Below, in pieces: positions 57,501 to 64,000 of a DNA stretch of 64,000 bases. Position numbers and translations under genes: made by a program. The stretch spans positions 17,647,113-17,711,112 of the forward strand of contig NC_133223.1 in assembly GCF_040436345.1 (NCBI RefSeq). Reading direction: 5' to 3'. This DNA comes from Pagrus major. Its lineage: Eukaryota; Chordata; Actinopteri; Spariformes; Sparidae. Numbering within the stretch: the first letter of the stretch is position 1; each line of letters starts with the position of its first letter. The notes below the pieces were generated by a model. It did no database searches. It saw only the letters and a program-made list of their open reading frames with translations, and was not told the origin of the DNA.

Positions 57501-60500
57501 ATAACATTTGTGTTTGTATTCAACATTATCTTATTATTTAGTTGTCTTCTTCACTGTTTGTTTCAGTCTGTTGAATAAGCAGCCAGCAATGTTAAAATTC
57601 TAGTATTAATCATCTGTGCTAAAGTCTTTGTGTTGGTAACCATGTGTTTTCTCCTACAGGTGTGGACAATTGTTGTCATGTTTTTGAGTAAAAAATTCAA
57701 GAGGTTACCTCACATGTTCACAATCAACCTGTTCTTGGCACAGGTGAGCACACTTGCACATACTTTCTAAATTGATTTTATTAGCCATGAATGAAATCTC
57801 CCTGTGGATTTAAGTTGCTGTTAGTAAATGCCTGTATTTTTGTTACGGTGCGGTCTCTAGTTTCTGACTTGTATTGGGATGATCGTGTGGAACTTCGTGG
57901 TGAAAGAAGACAACTTCGTCGGGCAGGTCCTGACTTTCACATTGTTATGCACCTCACTCTACAGCAGTTATCTATGGCCAGGTATGCTGAGTATTCACAC
58001 AATAAACTGTCATTTCATTTGTCTCGCTGAGCTGTAAACTCTGAAGTTTAATTGCTCATTATAATGGCGTATTTTGTCCTTTTAGGCTTGATAGCACTCT
58101 CTCTTGTGCTCCTGAAAAAGTTTGAGGATCTAAAAGTTTCCCCGGGCGTGTTCATCATTGCAGGCTGGGGGTGAGTCGCCATAAGAGAGGAGTAAAGAAA
58201 CCAAACTAGGCTGGTTTCCCTGGTCTATTCAAAGTTGGAGTATGTGCCCTAAAGGTTTATTCTTGTGTTAAACAGTTTAGCTTAAATTAATTTTTCATGA
58301 CACATGAACGGGTTCCACCCAAAACTAAGATTAGGTGATTTTACAAGTGCAATGATGCCTCACTTTAAAAATGTAAACGATCCAACAAAGCTATTGAAAA
58401 TGTTAATCTGCAATTTAGTGTCTTGGAGCTGGTTTATATTATACTGTTGGTGATTTTGTTGTGCAATTTGTCTTTTTTACAGGATTCCAACTTTTGTAAC
58501 TGCTGTGTTGCTCCTTTCTGGGCAAAAAATGTCTGACACAATTGACTCAACATTCTTTTATGGCAAACAACAGGTAACAACATAACTCAGAAATAATTTT
58601 ACAGTTTTCTGTCAGTTAAGAAATATTTTTTTTTTTACCAGCAGATAATTACTTAAAAGTCTGTATTTGCCTTCTTCAACAGTTAATCTGCACCGCAGTT
58701 GTACTTGCCCTCAGTATACTGCTCGGTGGTGGCTCTTTGGTGTTTCTCAGTAGAGGAAGTTGGGCTGAAAATGACCAAGTCCATGAGGGAAACTCTGCAG
58801 AGAATCTTGTGACTGAAGTTGAACCAGAAAACCAGAGTCTGTTTGAGCCAGTCAGCACATCAGGAGGCCCCAACAGAGGTACTTTCTCTCATGCAGACTA
58901 TTTATCTCAGATTTTGTTGTTGTTTTGATGTTTGAACATGTCTGTATAATAACACTGAATGATGACCAGGCTGCCAAGTACAACAGTTTGGTCATTAAAT
59001 CACAGCACATGATATTCACTGGAGCACAGAGAGGCATTTCTCACATATGAAAATGGTTTGTCAGAACTATCAATGATCCAAAGTCAGTACTAACACTTAT
59101 CTACATGTTGTCTACAGAAAACTGCCACGCAGGCAATACAACTTCTGCTTAATGTACATCCCCCCACAGATAACTTACAATTACATGAGCAGAAAAACAC
59201 TTCTGCAATTATGAAATAAACAGTGACTAGTCAAAGTAATTGATGTCCTTATCTGGAGGAAACAAGTTACTGATAATCTTGGTTCCTTATTTAAAACAAG
59301 GCAACACTGAACACATCATCTCTCTCAAAAGATGCTGTCAAAACACATAACTTGGTAACACTCTCTATTAGGGTACACATATTAGCCATTAACTAGTTGC
59401 TTATTAGCAGCATATTAGCTCTGTATAAGTCATTAAAGAGCACTGATTAATGCCTTGTTCTGCATGACCATATTCTACAACTACTAGGCATTAACTAAGA
59501 GTTTTACCTCAAAGTAATCACTGCTTATTGATAGTAAGTAGTAAGTAGTAGTTAAGATCTTAACATGCTCTGCGCTGTGTGGGCCTTATAAAGTGGTAGC
59601 ACCACATGTCATGTAACAAAACACAAAACTACGAGTGTTAACTGTGTCTAAATAACTCTAAATTAAGTCTTTCTAACTCAACTCAAACTAGTGAATTACT
59701 TATGAGCAAAACCTAATTTGTGCTTTATAGAGTAACTAGTTAATGGTTAATATGTGTACCCTAATATAAAGTGTTGTTACCTATGACTCTTGAGCCTCCT
59801 TGGCTAAAGCTTGTGTCACTTTGATAGGTGAGATGTCAAGAAATGATTTGTTAGATTAACTGGTGTACTATTACCTGCATGTGGCAACTGAATTATGGTT
59901 CACTTGAGATTCCTGTTGGTAAAATATCATGGTCACAGTCATGATGCAAACCAGTACTGCAAGTGTTGAATGGAAATGCTTATTAATAATATTGATGCCA
60001 TTTGTATGATACTAGTTCTTTACTGCAAAGCATGATTCTAACATCTATTGCAACAAGTCCAGTGGTTTAATCAGAGGTAAATACAATATAGTAGGAGCTG
60101 CTGAATATTTCACAAAGGTAAAGTTTATTGAAGTTGCATGAAAACATCCCTGTTAACTCAAGATATTTTTTATGTCCACCAATTAAATGTAAAACTACAG
60201 AATACTTTTAGCTTTATTATGGTATTACATCCTGTATTGTATTACTTGCTCTTTGCTCCTAGTGTGAACTGGGAGGATATTATAGTTATATGTTAGAGAA
60301 TCCCTCTAACTTTTATCACATTGTTATCAGAGTGCCTCATATGTGACTGTGTACCACCCCAACCGATGCCTGACATGATTATCAGCACAAATATGAACAA
60401 CACACCAACCACCATACCAGGTATTGTGTTCATTTTAATTCTGTGAGATTTAAAATGCATAAAACCCAAATGTAAAACCTATCAGCACAGAATATCCATC

Positions 60501-61921
60501 ATCATATAACCTGTGTTGGAAGAATGTACAGCTTATCTCCAGAAGTAAAAAAATTCAGTGTTTCACAATCTGTGTTCTGCTGCCACCTGCAGGTCAGTGT
60601 GAGAACAGGTGTGAGTCCACAGACTGCCTGCTGCTCCAAGTGGAGGAGCTCCAACAGGTCACAGATAGACAAGCGGCCCGTCATTTGCTCTTAAGTCTGC
60701 TTCTGACAGTCAGCTTGCTTGCTGTGAGTAAACTATTAATCAGTTCGTTGTTGGCTACTAAATGAATCAAATTTGGCTGTGGGAAACACTGATAAGACAT
60801 TTTTCGGCATTTTCTGACATAAACATAACAGCTAATCGATAAAAAAAGAAAATAATCTACAAATTATCAACAATGAAAATAATCAATAGTTGCATCCCTA
60901 ATTATATACTGTATATCTCAAACATAAAATTAATTAGTCTTAATTCCTGTCACGACAGAACTTGGCCAGCTGCTTGTGGCTGCTCTTTAACAGTGTTCCT
61001 GGTCGACTCTACTTGGAGCTGCAGTTCTTCTGTGCTGTGGCCAACTTTGGACAGGTTGGTGTCCCAGATACTATAATACCAAGAATGTGAGCATTAATTG
61101 TTACACGATATCAGTGTGTCATGACATGTGTTCTGTTTCCAGGGTTTTATCTCCTTTGCTCTGTTTGGGCTGGACAAGCATTTGATTATACTGCCATTTA
61201 AGAAAGGGTAAAGAACATTTAGATGCTAAAAGAAATTTGGTGTTCTTTTTTTATAAACACACCATACTGTATGTACTGAGTATATAATCCATGTTTTCAC
61301 TATACTTAACAGTGACCATGCAATATTTTGTTTTTGTGAATGGTGTTTAGGTTACACAAACTGTGGTACGGAAAGAAGCAACAAGAGCAGCCGCAGACTG
61401 ATCTACCCGAGGATGTCAGGATGACCTGCATCCAGTTCACCAAATACCACAAAGACCAGTGTTGTCAAGACATTGTTAAAAAAAGAAGGTGAGAGCACAG
61501 AGTCTTACTACTGCTCTGGTCAGAGGTTGATGAGAAACTGTCTTGAATAAACATGTTCCCTGATGTGTAGAAAAACAAACCATAATAACCATTCACATAC
61601 CACAATAATACCACAAAGGATTTCTTATAGTTTCAGTGCATGTGGGCTCTTGTCTTCTTCTTTGACTCATGGCTATCCTTAAAGAGGGAACAGACCTTTG
61701 GGTGAATGCTTCTTTTGACTTTCAGGTGTGGGAGAAAGACTATGGTGGACTGTTTCCTTGGCTGTGAACTGGTGGAGTGGCTGCAGCAGGTGGGCTTAGC
61801 TCAGGACCTCGGCGAGGCGGTGCTGTACGGAACCCGGTTACAGCAGGGTGGTGTGCTTCAACACATCAACCAGGAATACGACTTTCAAGACAATCGCCTT
61901 TATTTCATCTTTATTGCATGA
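54129..61921 (+). CDS. gpr155: GPR155/LYCHOS lysosomal membrane protein, fifteen coding exons
   Basis: Exons 54129-54555, 55915-56314, 56639-56807, 56900-57055, 57660-57743, 57861-57981, 58086-58170, 58483-58573, 58683-58878, 60331-60420, 60593-60723, 60959-61054, 61143-61207, 61351-61488 and 61726-61921 join to 814 residues. From about 27 to 400 the protein is a PIN/auxin-carrier-like membrane transport domain (FPALLECFGIILCGYIAGRA, FATQSNDFALGYPI, NPIVFMVVIGI, SNYAFLYGVFPTAPSVGIYA). A GPCR-like membrane region follows, split by a polar loop at about 535-625. A DEP domain lies at about 728-812. The mammalian protein is a lysosomal cholesterol sensor acting on mTORC1. The F32-P33 and E37 positions correspond to residues I recall as sterol-contacting in human (F43, P44, E48). 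The start is supported by an upstream in-frame stop and AAGATGG context. The human protein (870 residues) has a longer tail after the DEP domain. Confidence 0.96.
55915..56314 (+). CDS. gpr155: gpr155 coding exon 2
   Basis: Encodes residues 143-275: VEALYQNTYPEYLMYIYLVA, NPIGFAFCEIQKWK, NPIVFMVVIGIIAHF and ALFYLGLSMVGQL, several helices of the PIN-like domain. Ends in phase 2. Confidence 0.97.
56639..56807 (+). CDS. gpr155: gpr155 coding exon 3
   Basis: Encodes residues 276-332: LLMPLICKDMVDLLD, NHSSLSNYAFLYGVFPTAPS and YYNVELEV. Ends in phase 0 before GTGAGT. Confidence 0.96.
56900..57055 (+). CDS. gpr155: gpr155 coding exon 4
   Basis: Encodes residues 333-384: VTSGMVISTFLSAPIMYVSA and NVSFNISIVSLVAL. 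Phase 0 at both ends. Confidence 0.96.
57660..57743 (+). CDS. gpr155: gpr155 coding exon 5
   Basis: Encodes residues 385-412 (VWTIVVMFLSKKFKRLPHMF, TINLFLAQ). Phase 0 at both ends. Confidence 0.94.
57861..57981 (+). CDS. gpr155: gpr155 coding exon 6
   Basis: Encodes residues 413-452 plus one base: GMIVWNFVVKEDNFVGQVL, LYSSYLWP. Acceptor CTCTAG, donor GTATGC. Confidence 0.94.
58086..58170 (+). CDS. gpr155: gpr155 coding exon 7
   Basis: Encodes residues 453-480: GLIALSLVLLKKFEDLKV and GVFIIAGW. Ends in phase 2 before GTGAGT. Confidence 0.94.
58483..58573 (+). CDS. gpr155: gpr155 coding exon 8
   Basis: Encodes residues 481-511: GIPTFVTAVLLLSGQK and STFFYGKQQ. Ends in phase 0. Confidence 0.94.
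58683..58878 (+). CDS. gpr155: gpr155 coding exon 9 (membrane helix, then polar loop)
   Basis: Encodes residues 512-576 plus one base: LICTAVVLALSILLGGGSLV, then an acidic loop (ENLVTEVEPENQSLFEP). The loop is poorly conserved against human, so exon placement rests on frame and splice sites. Confidence 0.9.
59354..59781. repeat. Inverted-repeat element (family F) in gpr155 intron 9
   Basis: Left end GGTAACACTCTCTATTAGGG, then TACACATATTAGCCATTAAC. The right end is its inverse: GTTAATGGTTAATATGTGTA, then CCCTAATATAAAGTGTTGTT and ACC. The arms are roughly 50 bases with few mismatches. A non-autonomous DNA transposon. Confidence 0.75.
60331..60420 (+). CDS. gpr155: gpr155 coding exon 10 (loop with CLICDC cysteines)
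   Basis: Encodes residues 577-606: ECLICDCVPPQPMPD and NMNNTPTTIP. The cysteine cluster corresponds to CCSCS in the human loop. Weak overall conservation, but acceptor, donor and phase fit. Confidence 0.8.
60593..60723 (+). CDS. gpr155: gpr155 coding exon 11
   Basis: Encodes residues 607-650: CENRCESTDCLLLQ, then a helix RHLLLSLLLTVSLLA. Ends in phase 0. Confidence 0.93.
60959..61054 (+). CDS. gpr155: gpr155 coding exon 12
   Basis: Encodes residues 651-682: NLASCLWLLFNSVPGRLYLE and LQFFCAVANFGQ, very close to the human sequence I recall. Phase 0 at both ends. Confidence 0.96.
61143..61207 (+). CDS. gpr155: gpr155 coding exon 13
   Basis: Encodes residues 683-703 plus two bases: GFISFALFGLDKHLIILPFK. 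Ends in phase 2 before GTAAAG. Confidence 0.95.
61351..61488 (+). CDS. gpr155: gpr155 coding exon 14 (start of DEP domain)
   Basis: Encodes residues 704-749 plus two bases: a basic linker, then MTCIQFTKYHKDQCCQDIV, the beginning of the DEP domain. Confidence 0.94.
61726..61921 (+). CDS. gpr155: gpr155 coding exon 15 (DEP domain and stop)
   Basis: Encodes residues 750-814: RCGRKTMVDCFLGCELVEWL, AVLYGTRLQQGGVLQHI and DNRLYFIFIA, then TGA. Ends about fifty residues earlier than human GPR155. Confidence 0.96.
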
Positions 61922-63503
61922 GACACAAGGGACAAGTACTTTTCTTCTCACCAAAGTTAAATGGCATTTTTTTTTGTTAAAAACACTGACCTCTGAAGAG
62001 TACCTAACTGAAACCTGACATCCTGGTCAGTTCAGCACAATGTAGTATGTAGTATAATGTATCAGGTGCTGGAACAGACCACAGCTGACTGATGCATGGG
62101 CCAGTGCATAATGCATTGTGTGGAGTTGGTGTAAAGGGAATTAACAGAGTATAGGTTAAATCATTTTTTAACCGACTGTGTCTTATTTTTGCAGTTTTAA
62201 ATTAATATTTCATTCAGCAGGTTAAATGCTGAGATCTTGAATTGTGGCGATATTGCTACAACAGTCAGTCAGGACAGGAACATAAGCTGTCAGATGATCA
62301 GATATACAGTAACACTGAGATAAAACCCAAAGTGGGAGTAAATTAAATGGCAGATTGTGTGAAAAAACTACACTGTCTAACTTATCAGGAAGTCAAATTC
62401 TAAATGATGTCTACAACAGACAGATTGGATAAGAATTTTAATATTTAACACTTTTAGTTTATTTACTTGTCAGACAGTCTGATTGTGTTCTGGTGAGTAA
62501 AATATTAACTTGATAGGTTTGATGGACAAAACTCCAAAAATAAGAGCCAAGATGTTTTTTGTGCATTTTCAAGAATAACATAACTAACAGGTATTACTGC
62601 TTTTAAAGGGCTACTGTCTTTTAAAGGCTTTTTTGCAGACATTTTTCTTTCAGTCAATATTTGCACTTTCAGTTGTTTTATTTTTGTTGTATAAGCAATA
62701 ATGCACAAAGGGTTGCCTTATAAACCACATTATAGGTGCAGGCAAAAAAATCCCACTCCTTTTCTGAATGTATTGTTCTTTCACTGGGACACTTGAGTGT
62801 CTACAAAAGCAACTTGCCAAAGAAAAAAAAAAGGGAAGATGTGGTTAAATCTTAATCCATTTTTCAGAGTTTGTTTGCTGTCAGTTTAATGTTTGATTTC
62901 AATACTTTCACAAGTTAATTAACTGGCTGGACCAGTATTGTACCTTCGATAACCTGCAGTTTAACATGACTTGGCATCAATAGTGAACAGTAGTTACACT
63001 GGGCTATGTTAGCTGTATCTCAATACACCATTTCAACAAACAACCTGCCAGTTAATATAGACATTTTGCATGTGTCTCTGGCCATGTTTACATTGTTTTA
63101 TTATTTATTTTTTAAAAGGGACAACAAAAAAAGCAAACTGCCATTTGAAAATTTCAAAAAGCCATAATAATTAAAAATGTATATGAGTCTCAGAACTCAG
63201 GGAGCAGTGATGTAATGTGCTTATTTGAAAGTGTTCAACTCGACTTTGAAAACATTTTATCCTCCTCCACAAAAACTCCACTGAACTTTAAGCTGCTAAA
63301 ATGCGAGCTGCTGTAATTCATTTTTTGTCTCTCAGGTATATAGAGAACTAACTCAGCTAAATTAATCATTTTTGTGGCTTTTAAAGTGCAAAAGTTTGTG
63401 TATATTATTTAAATCAATCACAATGAGAAATGGTGTGTTAAAAACAATCTTTTTATTCTGACAAAGGCTGCATATTTATAGTATGAATTTGTTTTGAAAT
63501 AAA
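61922..63503 (+). other. gpr155: gpr155 3' UTR (probable)
   Basis: No coding frame. The first canonical AATAAA after the stop on this strand is at 63498-63503, giving a 3' UTR of about 1.6 kb if used. Earlier sequence is AT-rich without a recognised element. Confidence 0.45.
63452..63457 (-). promoter_or_regulatory. scrn3: Probable scrn3 poly(A) signal (AATAAA on minus strand)
   Basis: TTTATT on the + strand reads AATAAA on the minus strand, about 250 bases past the secernin stop. It lies about 45 bases from the gpr155 signal on the other strand. Confidence 0.45.
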
Positions 63504-63706
63504 TCTTATTTTCAAACCCTCAAGTCACATATCTCACAATGAATTTGTTCTGTGTTCAATGATGATGGTCAATGATTCAATACATCAACACTCCATTCAT
63601 TAGTATCCTGGGCTGCTAAATTCAATTTACTCATACTTGACTAAAAGGTAAACTGCAGAGACATGTAGTGCTCCTGTCACTCTTGAGGACTGTTTTGTGC
63701 TTCCTC

Positions 63707-63868
63707 TCATCTTTTACCGTACACAGCTATTTCCTCTTTAACAGATTCTGAGAACAGATTCACCAGAAGGTCAGGTTCTTCAACACCGAGTGAAAGATGC
63801 TCCTCCATCTCTGTCATCTTTTCCTTCTCTAGCTGCCTCATACTCTCCGTGATCTTCTTCCCTCTCTC
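63707..63868 (-). CDS. scrn3: scrn3 last coding exon
   Basis: Begins ERGKKITESMRQLEKEK after acceptor TATAG and ends EEIAVYGKR before TGA at 63707-63709. Confidence 0.85.
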   Translation of the reverse strand, partial: ERGKKITESMRQLEKEKMTEMEEHLSLGVEEPDLLVNLFSESVKEEIAVYGKR

Positions 63869-64000
63869 CTATAGAAACAAAAGAACATTTTCAGTACAGT
63901 AAACAAGATAAGCCAAATTAGAAATTTGGGGCGTCAGTTAAATTTTTTAAACCTTTTTGGAGTCAATGATGGCAGCCACCAGCTCGTGTTTGACAAACAG
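63707..64000 (-). CDS. scrn3: Secernin C-terminal exons (best scrn3), partial
   Basis: Minus-strand exon 63953-64000 (16 codons, LFVKHELVAAIIDSKK, continuing beyond the edge) splices through GTTTAA...TATAG to exon 63707-63868 (53 codons and TGA). The joined 69 residues read ...KHELVAAIIDSKKERGKKI and ESMRQLEKEKMTEMEE, then LLVNLFSESVKEEIAVYGKR. This matches the helical C-terminus I recall for human SCRN3 (KHQQALEVVNN, NMRKLEKELFREME, IVNLFPQCTKDEIQIY). Secernins are Ntn-hydrolase-fold proteins (peptidase family C69). The catalytic N-terminus is outside the window. The paralogue is chosen mainly because SCRN3 adjoins GPR155 in vertebrates. Confidence 0.85.
63953..64000 (-). CDS. scrn3: scrn3 penultimate coding exon, cut by the window edge
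   Basis: Sixteen codons visible, phase 0 at its 3' end. The donor GTTTAA is a weak but valid GT site. Confidence 0.8.

Overview
The window is vertebrate nuclear DNA, almost certainly from a ray-finned (teleost, probably percomorph) fish. It holds four protein-coding genes with GT-AG introns: chn1 (alpha1-chimaerin, + strand, 24182-34651), chrna1 (muscle nicotinic acetylcholine receptor alpha subunit, +, 42797-51628), gpr155 (LYCHOS-type lysosomal PIN/GPCR-like/DEP protein, +, 54129-61921) and the last coding exons of a secernin, best scrn3 (-, 63707-64000, running off the right edge). Exons were joined by hand using reading frame, splice dinucleotides and remembered family proteins; no database search was run. 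The joined products are 334, 454 and 814 residues. The gene set and orientation match the human 2q31 CHN1-CHRNA1-(WIPF1)-GPR155-SCRN3 block, but no wipf1 exon is visible between chrna1 and gpr155.

Layout. 1-23.6 kb: no coding exon recognised. It is either upstream of chn1 or, more likely, a large intron of the long (SH2-containing, alpha2) chn1 transcript whose early exons would lie left of the window. It carries several transposon relics, two long fold-back elements (20.64-21.27 kb and 22.47-23.01 kb) and one perfect GC-rich hairpin (4516-4545). 23.6-35.3 kb: alpha1 promoter, two short upstream ORFs, seven coding exons and the 3' UTR of chn1, with an unusual array of the palindrome CACATGTG in intron 1. 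35.3-42.4 kb: intergenic, with MITE-like repeats. 42.4-51.9 kb: chrna1. 51.9-53.5 kb: a short intergenic mosaic where sequence lying just past the chrna1 poly(A) signal has been copied into the middle of a MITE, next to a 33-bp-arm hairpin. 53.5-63.5 kb: gpr155 with its 5' UTR and 3' UTR. 63.4-64 kb: scrn3 tail, convergent with gpr155.

Repeats are mostly short elements with terminal inverted repeats beginning TTTAAAGG (labelled here families A, B, C, E, G) or self-complementary fold-back elements. They sit in introns and intergenic DNA, and none interrupts a coding exon. No CRISPR, bacterial, rRNA or tRNA feature was seen.

The genes do not form a pathway together. Chn1 is a neuronal Rac GTPase-activating protein, Chrna1 the ligand-binding subunit of the neuromuscular junction receptor, Gpr155 a lysosomal membrane protein linked to cholesterol sensing, and secernins are Ntn-hydrolase-fold proteins. 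They are neighbours by conserved synteny.
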